Source of the DNA: a virus
DNA: 25,077 nt
Direction: 5' to 3' (one strand)
Virus record (IMG/VR): IMGVR_UViG_3300021168_000081
Span: 1-25,077 of that record
This document shows positions 14,512 through 22,419 of this stretch, piece by piece (the first letter of the stretch is position 1; the number at the start of each line of letters is the position of its first letter). A model generated the notes under the pieces. That model was not told the DNA's origin and made no database searches. It saw only the letters and a list, made by a program, of their open reading frames with translations. A program made the position numbers and the translations under genes.

Positions 14512-14738
14512 TATTTGTTTCCTTTGTTTATAGGGGTTGCGTTTGGTAGCGCTTCTGTGCTGTAACGTTCTTTCATAACTTCGTCGCGTGATTTGATAAT
14601 TTTTCCACCAGGACCCAATACATCACCGCGTGCATTAACTGATTTATTACCAACTGCAATGGTTGTTTCATTTTTTAGCTTAAGTTTGTCCATATCGACA
14701 ACCTTGCCCTTTGCTGATTTGTAAATATTTTTTGCCAT
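14511..14738 (-). CDS. Conserved small T4-superfamily protein, function unknown
   Basis: 75 residues, basic. It starts MAKNIYKSAKGKVVDMDKL and carries VNARGDVLGPGGKIIKSRDE in the middle. This layout is one I recall from small conserved proteins of T4-like phages. TAAGGA precedes the ATG, overlapping the stop of the gene upstream. No catalytic motif. Function unknown. Confidence 0.8.
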   Translation of the reverse strand: MAKNIYKSAKGKVVDMDKLKLKNETTIAVGNKSVNARGDVLGPGGKIIKSRDEVMKERYSTEALPNATPINKGNK

Positions 14739-14740
14739 TT

Positions 14741-15262
14741 TTATTCCTTAAAGAATTCTGATACATCTAAATCAAATTTTATTGAATCTATTTTGTGGAT
14801 ACCTAACTTGAAAAGCACATAAGATGCAGATGCACTTCCTCGACCAACACCCCAAACTATTTTATTTTTACGCATAGTATCTACGAGATATTTAATATAT
14901 CGTAAGAGAGGTAAAAGATTCCTCTCCTCATAGACGCCAATTTCATAGGCAATTCTGTTCAATTCTTTATCATTTTTGCACGAATCTACCAGAAATTGAT
15001 GAATATCGAAGCACTTATATTCGTCTGGCATAAACCATGTATCTTGATTGCTTTTATGATATTCTTCTGTTGAAATATTTGGCGTTTTCCCATTGTATGT
15101 TGCTCTCTTATTAGTAACATACAATTTACATGCGTGATTATACTGTTCTTGAATTTCTGGTTCGCTGATAGCTAAAGAGATATCGACTGTTGGATTTGCC
15201 CACAAGCTATCCAACAGTTCTTGTTCAGTTCTACAAAAGATTCCGTATTCATTAACCTTCAT
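14741..15262 (-). CDS. DNA polymerase III alpha-like fragment protein
   Basis: 173 residues from ATG 15262 (a TTG at 15289 would add 9). The C-terminal 70 residues align by eye with bacterial PolIII alpha (DnaE) around its GPGRGS motif: a helix (ELNRIAYEIGVYEER), RYIKYLVDTMRKNKI, then VWGVGRGSASASYVLF and GIHKIDSIKFDLDVSEFF. In DnaE the next segment is PDFDVDF with the catalytic aspartates. Here the protein stops just before it, so it cannot be a polymerase. The N-terminal 90 residues are unrecognised. Similar short proteins are, from memory, found in marine T4-like phages with unknown role. Overlaps the previous gene by 11 bases. Confidence 0.72.
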   Translation of the reverse strand: MKVNEYGIFCRTEQELLDSLWANPTVDISLAISEPEIQEQYNHACKLYVTNKRATYNGKTPNISTEEYHKSNQDTWFMPDEYKCFDIHQFLVDSCKNDKELNRIAYEIGVYEERNLLPLLRYIKYLVDTMRKNKIVWGVGRGSASASYVLFKLGIHKIDSIKFDLDVSEFFKE

Positions 15263-15884
15263 TTTTAGGCATAATACTTTTGAAGTCAATGATATCAGTA
15301 TCCTTGCTTTCTGTCACTGCCTTATTATTCCGATCCCAATTTAATTCCAATTCTTCCCAAGAACTATATTCAAGTGGAAATTCAATGATATTTTTATTTT
15401 CAAGTTGGAAACTATCAGTAAAACTAATATCATTTCTTAAGAACCAAGGTGCAACAGTGGAATTAGTATTCTGTAAGAAAATTGGAAGAGGATGTTCATG
15501 TGAAATTGAATATTCTATACCGGATCCGCGTGAAGAAACAATCGTGATTTCTTCCATAATAATTTTACCTTCAGCTACAGCATTGCATTTTGTGTAAAGC
15601 AATCCACAAAGAATATGATCGGTGGGTTCGCATGGAACTGCCACCACATTATTACTAAATGCATACGGTAGTTCTGCTGCAAATTCGTTCATAGTGCAAA
15701 TTAATGACCCACTAAAGAAGCTTTCTGCAACAGTTTGTATTCTTTCTAATGCGATATCCTGTTCCTCGAATGCCTCTGATACGATTTGCATTCTTAGTTC
15801 TAATTCAAAATTGACCGGAACAAGCATATCTTCAGTCAATAGAATACTTGTGAAGGCAGGCCTCCATGTAATTACATTTCGCAT
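15252..15884 (-). CDS. Unknown phage protein, mixed alpha/beta
   Basis: 210 residues. It starts MRNVITWRPAFTSILLTED. Helices at about 25-70 (ELRMQIVSEAFEEQD) are followed by strands (VVAVPCEPTDHILCGLLY, KIIMEEITIVSS), and the tail is acidic. No family recognised. It lies between an 80-residue helical protein (2-base gap) and the DnaE-fragment protein (11-base overlap), so it is part of one polycistronic unit from the MazG promoter. The overlap with the DnaE-like gene may mean the two act together, but that is inference. Confidence 0.78.
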   Translation of the reverse strand: MRNVITWRPAFTSILLTEDMLVPVNFELELRMQIVSEAFEEQDIALERIQTVAESFFSGSLICTMNEFAAELPYAFSNNVVAVPCEPTDHILCGLLYTKCNAVAEGKIIMEEITIVSSRGSGIEYSISHEHPLPIFLQNTNSTVAPWFLRNDISFTDSFQLENKNIIEFPLEYSSWEELELNWDRNNKAVTESKDTDIIDFKSIMPKNEG

Positions 15885-15886
15885 GT

Positions 15887-16129
15887 TTAATCCAATGTTA
15901 GATTTTTTTCTGGTGGTTCTTGTGGCGGCAAGCCCTTCTTTTCTCTTACTTTTTCTAGCAACTTTTCTTGATTGATACGATATCGTTCTTGAACTTCATA
16001 TTGATATTGTTCATAAAGAAGGTGAAGCTGATTCCAAAGAGACATATTACCGTATGAGCCAGCATAATGCATGCGGCTCATTAGTAATCCGATTTTCTCT
16101 TGTAATTGTGCATCAGACAGTTTTGACAT
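15887..16129 (-). CDS. Small helical phage protein
   Basis: 80 residues, almost all predicted helical: LSDAQLQEKIGLLMSRMHY, then NMSLWNQLHLLYEQYQYEVQER, then a basic/Pro-rich end (KGLPPQEPPEKN). The two-helix pattern resembles short conserved proteins of T4-superfamily phages recalled from other genomes. No clear ribosome site before ATG 16129. Function unknown. Confidence 0.75.
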   Translation of the reverse strand: MSKLSDAQLQEKIGLLMSRMHYAGSYGNMSLWNQLHLLYEQYQYEVQERYRINQEKLLEKVREKKGLPPQEPPEKNLTLD

Positions 16130-16155
16130 GTCTATGGTGTGAAGTGGATGAATGA

Positions 16156-16368
16156 TTATTCTCCTAGACCTAGATGGGTAGTCTCTTTTTCGAAATATTC
16201 TTTCTGTTTACCCATCTCGAATTGTTCTGCAAGTTGTTTATATACTTCTTGCAAATCTGATTCTTCTGTATATGTTACAATGGTTCCGTTACAAAACCTG
16301 ACGATACAACGAGTTTCGTTGGTTGTTACATCTACATCCTCAAATTTTGCTTCTGCGATTAATTCCAT
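16156..16368 (-). CDS. Small phage protein of unknown function
   Basis: 70 residues: a short beta start (AKFEDVDVTTNETRCIVRF and GTIVTYTE) followed by a helix (LQEVYKQLAEQFEMG). A strong AGGAG precedes the ATG. Lies 14 bases after mazG and 26 bases before the 80-residue gene. No family recognised. Confidence 0.72.
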   Translation of the reverse strand: MELIAEAKFEDVDVTTNETRCIVRFCNGTIVTYTEESDLQEVYKQLAEQFEMGKQKEYFEKETTHLGLGE

Positions 16369-16382
16369 TTCTGGCTCCTAAA

Positions 16383-16799
16383 TTAAAGGTCACCTTCCTT
16401 ACGATTTTCGCTGCAATGAACATCGAATTTTCCGCCTGGATAACGACTCTCAAGCTTATTTACATTCTCTGCGATAATGTCTTCTGGTTTAAATCCTAAT
16501 GCACGACACATATTTGTCCAATACCAAATTACATCACCGAGTTCCCTTTTAAGATGAAACACTGTTTCTTCATTTAGTTCTTTACCTTGCCAAATTACTT
16601 TCTTGATTACCTCCTCTACCTCGCCACCTTCGCTACCTAAGCCAATCGCACTGTTCATCATAAGGCTGATATTGAGGTTTGGGTAATTGTTTGCTAGTTC
16701 AGTAATGCGATTGATCATTGCATCTACATTATTGGTTGGTTCGCTAGATACTGCTTTAACGAACTCTGTATATTTGTTGAAGTCGATTTGCTTAGACAT
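16383..16799 (-). CDS. MazG-like nucleoside triphosphate pyrophosphohydrolase
   Basis: 138 residues. EGGEVEE at 57-63 and KRELGDVIWY at about 84-93 give the ExxE...ExxD metal-binding pattern of the all-alpha NTP pyrophosphohydrolase family. It should convert an NTP or dNTP to NMP and pyrophosphate. Phage MazG proteins are proposed to hydrolyse (d)NTPs or alter the ppGpp response; the substrate here is unknown. A GG-rich ribosome site (AAGGA) precedes ATG 16799. First gene of a unit running down to the GroES-like gene, with its own promoter. Confidence 0.87.
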   Translation of the reverse strand: MSKQIDFNKYTEFVKAVSSEPTNNVDAMINRITELANNYPNLNISLMMNSAIGLGSEGGEVEEVIKKVIWQGKELNEETVFHLKRELGDVIWYWTNMCRALGFKPEDIIAENVNKLESRYPGGKFDVHCSENRKEGDL

Positions 16800-16821
16800 A
16801 CTTAATCCTTGTTAGAACTGA

Positions 16822-16851
16822 AGTATAGAGGAAATGATGAGGCAAAGTCAA
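16822..16851 (-). promoter_or_regulatory. Sigma70-type promoter of the mazG unit
   Basis: Minus strand: -35 TTGACT (16851-16846), 18-base spacer, -10 TATACT (16827-16822), 23 bases before the ATG. A plus-strand extended -10 (TGGTATAAT, 16858-16866) lies close by and could feed the fibre gene at 16984, but has no clear -35. Confidence 0.7.
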
Positions 16852-16894
16852 GGAAGTTGGTATAATATCACCATATAATTCCGCAATGCTAGAC

Positions 16895-16902
16895 ACTAAA
16901 TA
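16895..16902 (+). promoter_or_regulatory. Late-type promoter element ACTAAATA
   Basis: Matches six of eight bases of the T4 late consensus. A T4-like start about six bases downstream would fall near 16908, the first base of the hairpin. The 5' leader would then be about 76 bases. Confidence 0.55.
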
Positions 16903-16907
16903 TTAAT

Positions 16908-16932
16908 CCATACTTGCACAATGTAGGTATGG
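16908..16932 (+). promoter_or_regulatory. 5' leader hairpin of fibre mRNA, copy 1
   Basis: CCATAC (16908-16913) pairs with GTATGG (16927-16932). The inside (TTGCA/TGTAG) continues the pairing with two G-U wobbles to an 11-bp RNA stem with loop CAA. It is the likely 5' end of the late mRNA and may protect it from decay. The second copy is at 23064-23088. Confidence 0.6.
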
Positions 16933-16983
16933 AAATAGCAACACATTTGAATAGTATTAAATTTTATATAAAAGGAGAAAATT

Positions 16984-17853
16984 ATGTCTACTTCAAATCT
17001 CATTGGTTCAGCTTTACTTTCAATTCCAGCAGTTGTGGATCTACCATCAGCAACAAATGATGTATTGGGTGGTGTCATGGTTCAAGCTAATTCTGGTATC
17101 TTAGTCGATAGTAACGGTAATATCTCAGTTGATACTACTGAATTTCTATCTACATCTCAAGCAGCATCAACTTATGCAACACAATTGTCTTTGTCTAATT
17201 ATCTGACAATTTCAGATGCAACAACTACGTATGCAACACAAACAGCATTGAATAATTATGCATTGCTTAGTGGTGTAAATTTTAGTGGTCCTGTTGAAGT
17301 TCCTACAGTAGCAAATGGTGATAGTTCTAATAATGCAGCTTCTACTCAATTTGTTGCTGAAGCAATCTCTGGTAGTAGTGGATATACATTGCCTATAGCA
17401 ACAACTTCTACTTTGGGAGGCATTAAAGTGGATTCAGGGTTAGAAGTCGATGGATCAGGTAATGTATCAACTGTAAATAAATTGACCAATACAAAAACGT
17501 ATTATCTTCAAATGGTTAATGTTGTAGGAGGAACAGTTGAATTTTTGATTGATTCTTATACTGTACCTAGTGATGCTAGGTATGTAATATTTTATGGTGA
17601 TACTAATAGTTTTAATGCTGGTTCTCCACCTAATAATAGCACTTGGACTCTAACGTTTCCAATACCAACCGGTGACGGGCATACATTTACTTATAGCGTA
17701 GGAAATCTACAATATGGGAATTTGGCAACTTCAGACGGATCTACTATCTATCCCACAAATGAAGGTGGATCTAGTTTTAGACAATATAGTGCTGGAGCCA
17801 GCACTTGGGTGTATTTTGAATCTGTAAATGCATGGCTACCAGGTGGCTATTGA
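16984..17853 (+). CDS. Short tail-fibre-like protein A
   Basis: 289 residues. Two copies of a fibre repeat are visible: ATNDVLGGVMVQANSG, followed by ILVDSNGNISVD, near 20-50, and STLGGIKVDSGLEVDGSGN near 140-160. Between them lie coiled, Thr/Ala/Tyr-rich repeats (TYATQ twice). The C-terminal ~120 residues form a beta-rich knob with TFPIPTGDGHTF and SDGS. The protein is paralogous to 23140-23658 (shared start, LGGVMVQ, P.GxGH and SDGS motifs). A strong AAAAGGAG precedes the ATG. Likely a fibre or adhesin tip that contacts the host; exact position in the virion is unknown. It converges on 17890-19314. Confidence 0.8.
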   Translation: MSTSNLIGSALLSIPAVVDLPSATNDVLGGVMVQANSGILVDSNGNISVDTTEFLSTSQAASTYATQLSLSNYLTISDATTTYATQTALNNYALLSGVNFSGPVEVPTVANGDSSNNAASTQFVAEAISGSSGYTLPIATTSTLGGIKVDSGLEVDGSGNVSTVNKLTNTKTYYLQMVNVVGGTVEFLIDSYTVPSDARYVIFYGDTNSFNAGSPPNNSTWTLTFPIPTGDGHTFTYSVGNLQYGNLATSDGSTIYPTNEGGSSFRQYSAGASTWVYFESVNAWLPGGY

Positions 17854-17859
17854 TGTGGT

Positions 17860-17890
17860 AAAGAAAAAGCCCCGGCGGGGCTTTTTCTTT
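17860..17890. terminator. Strong bidirectional terminator
   Basis: A 14-bp stem (AAAGAAAAAGCCCC / GGGGCTTTTTCTTT) with loop GGC, flanked by A-run and T-run, so it ends both convergent genes. Its last base touches the stop codon of the minus-strand gene. Confidence 0.93.
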
Positions 17891-19314
17891 TATGCTATTT
17901 GATTCCAATTTGTTCCATCTGATATGTATGAGGCACGTAATGTATTTGTAGCAAATGATGTACCAGACAATGCCTGGAGCCCATTGATAGCTCCAGCGCT
18001 AGTCGCAATAGTAATATTATTTGTTGAAGTTTCTGTCTTAGCAACTTGAATAACTTTTCCAGTAAATCCAACAGGAGTATGTAATGTTACTGAGAATGCG
18101 CCGCCTGTTGCACTGCATAAAATGACAGAATCTGTTGTTGCAGCAACATATGTAGTAGTTTTACTTACTACGTTTTCAATATAATATTGACCAGATATTG
18201 CGCCAGCTACTCCCATACCGCCAGTTACAACCACTGTTCCAGTTGAGGTTGATGTACTTGCCACGCCACCTGTAACAGTTAATACACCAGTACTACTCAA
18301 GCGCATTTTTTCAGCTTTAGTTATTGAGCTAGTCGGTGTAACTTCAAATATAAGCGCAGTTGGCATTGAAGTATCAGTAAATGCACCTTCTGATATCACA
18401 CCAAATAGACCAGTGGAAGCTGCACCGAATCCTGTTGCACCATATCCATGCCCAGTAAATGTAGCTAGTAAGTCAGTCGTTTGTGTTGCAGTTGGGCCGG
18501 CTGCCGTTCCTCGTGCCTGTCTAGCAGAAATACCTGGCGCCTGATTTGTACTGTTGTATGTTTCAATTAATGCACGGCAACCACTAGCATCAAGATTAAC
18601 TAAACGTAGCAATGTACCAGGCAGTGCAGCTGGTTGAGAAGCCAATGGTGTCACGTTTGCATTCACATTAACGTTTGATCCACCAGTAAGAGAACCAGTT
18701 GCAGAAATGTTACCAGTAATGCTTAGATTACCATTCAATGTTGTGCGTGATTGTAATAGATCAACAATGAAGAAACTTCCTGAGCCATCAAACGTGCTAA
18801 ATTCATACAGATAATTGCCTACTGTAGGGAATGTGATGACATTCGCAGACAACCCATTGATTCCTGTAGTTCCTAATGTGACTGTCGCTGGAATTGTTAG
18901 TGTATATGCAACGTTAGTGACAACAACTTCTAAACGAAGCCTACCATAATTACCAGCTGCTGGAAAGCCAGCAAATGAAATAGTTGTTGATCCACCAGTC
19001 GTAATGCGTTGGAATGATGCAGTAGTTGCATTGATACTTACAGCACCACTTACAACGCCAAGATCAAGAATCAAATCTGCGAAACCAGCAGTAACTGCAT
19101 TTGAAAGAAGCGCACCTTGAAAGTTATTGTTTAATGTGCCACCAGTCAAAGCCGATTTAAGAATTGCTTTATTTTGCAAGTCAGTAATTTCTGCTGCCGC
19201 AAACGTAAAATTGGTTGCAGTATTTGCAAAATTGTCACGAAATCCCTGAGAATTGTTGTCTTGACCAGCAACAGGGAACGTGATGTTAATAGAATTAGGA
19301 TTAATGTTACTCAA
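17890..19314 (-). CDS. Tail-fibre-like repeat protein A
   Basis: 474 residues. The start INITFPVAGQDNNSQGFRDN then FTFAAAEITDLQ is a head typical, from memory, of T4-superfamily phage fibre-type proteins. The rest is Thr/Gly/Ala/Ser-rich beta repeats (GVASTSTSTGTVVVTGGMGV), ending in a C-terminal domain finishing YISDGTNWNQIA. Paralogous in the C-terminal ~200 residues to 23706-25077. The start is TTG at 19314: no ATG is in frame before it, and AAAGGA lies about 12 bases upstream. A late-type element (19344-19337) sits 23 bases upstream. Likely a virion fibre. Confidence 0.82.
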   Translation of the reverse strand: MSNINPNSINITFPVAGQDNNSQGFRDNFANTATNFTFAAAEITDLQNKAILKSALTGGTLNNNFQGALLSNAVTAGFADLILDLGVVSGAVSINATTASFQRITTGGSTTISFAGFPAAGNYGRLRLEVVVTNVAYTLTIPATVTLGTTGINGLSANVITFPTVGNYLYEFSTFDGSGSFFIVDLLQSRTTLNGNLSITGNISATGSLTGGSNVNVNANVTPLASQPAALPGTLLRLVNLDASGCRALIETYNSTNQAPGISARQARGTAAGPTATQTTDLLATFTGHGYGATGFGAASTGLFGVISEGAFTDTSMPTALIFEVTPTSSITKAEKMRLSSTGVLTVTGGVASTSTSTGTVVVTGGMGVAGAISGQYYIENVVSKTTTYVAATTDSVILCSATGGAFSVTLHTPVGFTGKVIQVAKTETSTNNITIATSAGAINGLQALSGTSFATNTLRASYISDGTNWNQIA

Positions 19315-19336
19315 AATGAAGTGTCCTTTATTTTAG

Positions 19337-19344
19337 TATTTATG
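19337..19344 (-). promoter_or_regulatory. Late-type promoter element CATAAATA
   Basis: Seven of eight bases match TATAAATA. It covers the stop codon (19342-19340) of the upstream 1002-aa gene and lies 23 bases before the TTG start at 19314, a no-spacer arrangement like that at 4344-4351. Confidence 0.65.
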
Positions 19345-22300
19345 CCAAGATATTATACTTAGGAAACTCTAAGAACGTATCTCCATCACCAAATGCCATG
19401 TAAGTATCTTTATTGTCATAGAATCTAGTTGTATGCATATCGAATGTCGTTTCGTGTCCAAGAATAACTGAAAGGTTAATATCATATTCTGGAACATTTG
19501 AGCCAGACTCAATTATGGGATTGTAGAACAAGTTCTTTCCAGCATAAGTATTTCCATTCAACACATTAACGGATTGATTTGTCTTGACATTTATTTTATA
19601 AGCCAACGTGACAATTTCTGTTATTGGGTTTATACTAATTTGCCACACACCTGAACGCATATTTACTAGCGATTGACCTAATTGAACCTGTGTATAACCA
19701 GGAATTACAAATGCTGACGTAGAAACTTCTTTATACACCATATCATATGTGAATAAAGTTGAATCAAATGTGATATTGCTAGTGTCAAGAGACAAACTTA
19801 GTGCTTCCTGACCATTCGAATACCATCCAAAATTTGGATCCAAAATACCGTCATAGAATTCTTGTTTAGCAAAAATGATTGTATTATTATCATTGGCACT
19901 GGAAATCATACTGCCATCCAATCCACCATTTGCATTGATGGATGAGATTGTTTGGCCATTGATAGAGTTGTAAGATGTTGATACAGCATAATTTACTGTC
20001 GTTACAATAGGGAGCGTGCTTGCAACAGTTGTAAATTTATCAAATGTTGTTTCTGCACTAGGTAAGAATGATCCTGTGCTTGTGTTGTAATTAATACTTA
20101 ACGCATCGTCTAGAACATACTTATCAACTAAGAAATAATTTTCTTGGAAATCATAATTTGATTGTTGAATATTATACACAATACGAGAGCTTTGTCCAGG
20201 ATTTGTATAACAGATAACAAATGCTTGTGTGAATCCCAAAATACTGCCATTGGGTTGAATACTAGTCATCCATAATGGCAGTTGAGCATAAGTTTCTAGA
20301 CCTATGTTTGTTGTAATACCCTCCGGCGGAGTGGCATCAGCAGTATTATTTGTGTCATCAGCAGTAAATGATACACCATCAGCACTTACTGGTGTGATTG
20401 CATTCAGATTGAGATTACCAAATGCAATTTGATCACGCATTGCCTCAATACTATTCGGATATACTGGACCAATCACAGTCTCAACTACAGCATATTTGCT
20501 TAGAGCCTGAGGCGTAGGAACGTTCAATCCTGCTGCTGAACTTGCATTAATCAACGGATCAACAGCTTCAACATAAACGACTTCATACAATGGATTGCCG
20601 TTGCTATCAGTTGCCATTGCTGTTTTTACATTACCCATCCATAATTGTTTTCTGTAATGATTTTTTTGCATGGCAGCAAGATACACATCAGAATCTACGG
20701 GATTAATACCGCTCAGCACTAGCATATTCAAATTTTGTGAGACACCAAAAAATGTATCGTTAAATCTATAGATAGAAGATTCAGGGAATATTGTAGGATT
20801 ATTAATGAAGTTAGTAAAATCATTGCGTGGATTTGTGTCTTGATATGCAAATAGATACAAATCATCATATGGTCTCAAATATGTGGGCTTTACTGTAATA
20901 ACAAATTCCCTAGTGCTTATTGCTGTTTGAGTTGAATCAGTTGCTTGAATAACAAACGTATAAGTAGCATCAAATGTAGTCACACCACCATCAATAGTTG
21001 TAGTTGCGTGATCTAAAGTAAAAATTTCAAAGCTTGCACGTCCAACAATCAAGCCATCCTGTTGCAATTGTAATCCATCTGGTAGTTTGCTTGCAGAGTC
21101 AGGAGCAATAGAATATGATAAGCCAGCACCAGAACTAGAAACAGCTTGAATAGAGAACATACTAGTGTCTCCGTTGTTCATTGATCCTAAGTTACTCGGA
21201 GTTATCCAAGATATAATATTGGCATTTGTTCCCTCAATGACAAGATTATACGTTACGGGTAAACTAATATATGATGGGAATTGGGTTTTATAAACCACCA
21301 TAGTGAAATTAAATGTGACCGTTCCGATTGTTAAAGGAGGAACGAGACCATATACCCATCCAGTCTGAGAATCAAGTTTCAAGCCTGGCGGCAAATTAGA
21401 GTTTAATTCAGATGCATCACAAGTGTATTTTGTGCTATCACATGTTATATGAGTTGTGTTTATGTATAAGAATGTACCGACTTGAAATGTTATAGCATCA
21501 CCATCTGGATCAGTTGCGTGAAATTGGAATGCGAAATAATCACCGCTAACGCTAGTGCCGATATTTGGGCCAATTGTAGTTAGGAACGGAATACTTAGTG
21601 TATCTTCATCTGCCGTAGGAATACCTGCATCATCTGCTGTGAGTTGTGTATTGTCTGCTGTGAGTGAATTTTTTGCAACTACTAAGAAGTAATACGTTGC
21701 ATATACATTTTGAATTCCATCAGTAACAGCAATAGTAAATTTATAGTTTGCATCAGCATTGACACTATTGAAATCAAATAAACCTTTATCGTATGGAGTT
21801 TCATCCCATCCTTGAATTAATCCAGAAGCAGGTGGATTTTCAATAATGTGTCCTGATATAAGACCTGTTGTTTCATTTAAAGTGACACCTGCAGGAAGTG
21901 CGCCATTGACGATACTATATGTTAAAATTGCACCTGGGATACTATCAGCAGCTACAATTTGAATACTTATAAATTCACCAGTATAAAATTGTCCTAATGA
22001 ACCTTGTGTGGGTGCAGTAATTATTGGAGCAACTTCACCAGTAACTGTAACAGAGAATGATTGATCTGCAACATTATTGGTTGTTGTTTTTGCTCTGACA
22101 GTAAATCTACTGCTTACATCACTATTGAATGTTGTTTGATTTGAAGAATTTGATGTTACTTTAGTTGGAACACCTGACAATGTGCCAGCAGAATTTAGTC
22201 GGATACCAGGTGGAAGCGCACCAGACACAAGACTATACGTAATAGTTTGATTGTCTGGATCTTGTGCTACTAAGTTTAGTGTGTAAAAAACATTCTCAGC

Positions 22301-22348
22301 GATGACACCGAGATTACCAGCTAGTGTTTGCCATACCGGTTGTGCCAT
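19340..22348 (-). CDS. Large Ig-like-repeat virion protein
   Basis: 1002 residues. It opens with AQPVWQTLAGNLGVIAEN and then carries about four He_PIG/cadherin-like beta domains. Each has the pattern DPDNQTITYSLVSGALPPG then GTLSGVP or close to it (about 1-105, 108-230, 240-370, 380-490). The second half is beta-rich with no recognised domain and ends FPKYNILA. These are extracellular adhesion-type folds and the gene lies in the fibre region, so it is probably a tail or baseplate-attached protein. ATG 22348 follows AGGA (about 10 bases) and a late-type element at 22378-22371. The gene ends on the late promoter of the next fibre gene. Confidence 0.85.
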   Translation of the reverse strand: MAQPVWQTLAGNLGVIAENVFYTLNLVAQDPDNQTITYSLVSGALPPGIRLNSAGTLSGVPTKVTSNSSNQTTFNSDVSSRFTVRAKTTTNNVADQSFSVTVTGEVAPIITAPTQGSLGQFYTGEFISIQIVAADSIPGAILTYSIVNGALPAGVTLNETTGLISGHIIENPPASGLIQGWDETPYDKGLFDFNSVNADANYKFTIAVTDGIQNVYATYYFLVVAKNSLTADNTQLTADDAGIPTADEDTLSIPFLTTIGPNIGTSVSGDYFAFQFHATDPDGDAITFQVGTFLYINTTHITCDSTKYTCDASELNSNLPPGLKLDSQTGWVYGLVPPLTIGTVTFNFTMVVYKTQFPSYISLPVTYNLVIEGTNANIISWITPSNLGSMNNGDTSMFSIQAVSSSGAGLSYSIAPDSASKLPDGLQLQQDGLIVGRASFEIFTLDHATTTIDGGVTTFDATYTFVIQATDSTQTAISTREFVITVKPTYLRPYDDLYLFAYQDTNPRNDFTNFINNPTIFPESSIYRFNDTFFGVSQNLNMLVLSGINPVDSDVYLAAMQKNHYRKQLWMGNVKTAMATDSNGNPLYEVVYVEAVDPLINASSAAGLNVPTPQALSKYAVVETVIGPVYPNSIEAMRDQIAFGNLNLNAITPVSADGVSFTADDTNNTADATPPEGITTNIGLETYAQLPLWMTSIQPNGSILGFTQAFVICYTNPGQSSRIVYNIQQSNYDFQENYFLVDKYVLDDALSINYNTSTGSFLPSAETTFDKFTTVASTLPIVTTVNYAVSTSYNSINGQTISSINANGGLDGSMISSANDNNTIIFAKQEFYDGILDPNFGWYSNGQEALSLSLDTSNITFDSTLFTYDMVYKEVSTSAFVIPGYTQVQLGQSLVNMRSGVWQISINPITEIVTLAYKINVKTNQSVNVLNGNTYAGKNLFYNPIIESGSNVPEYDINLSVILGHETTFDMHTTRFYDNKDTYMAFGDGDTFLEFPKYNILA

Positions 22349-22370
22349 GGACGGTTATTCCTAATACTAT

Positions 22371-22378
22371 TATTTATT
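22371..22378 (-). promoter_or_regulatory. Late-type promoter element AATAAATA
   Basis: Seven of eight bases match TATAAATA, 22 bases before the ATG at 22348. Only 9 bases from the divergent extended -10 of the homing endonuclease. Confidence 0.55.
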
Positions 22379-22387
22379 GAAATTTTG

Positions 22388-22396
22388 TGATATAAT
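22388..22396 (+). promoter_or_regulatory. Extended -10 promoter of the endonuclease gene
   Basis: TGATATAAT: an extended -10 (TG, one base, TATAAT at 22391-22396) 24 bases before the ATG at 22420. No convincing -35 is seen. It is divergent from the late-type element at 22371-22378. Confidence 0.5.
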
Positions 22397-22419
22397 CTGT
22401 ATGTATTGAGAATATAAGA

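Larger units (their letters stand above)
16895..17002 (+). repeat. 108-bp duplicated leader, copy 1
   Basis: Identical, without gaps, to 23051-23158 except for two bases. It covers a late-type promoter, a hairpin, the ribosome site and the first six codons of the fibre gene. The distance between copies is 6156 bases. The same orientation and the same following gene type point to duplication of a whole expression leader. Confidence 0.95.
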
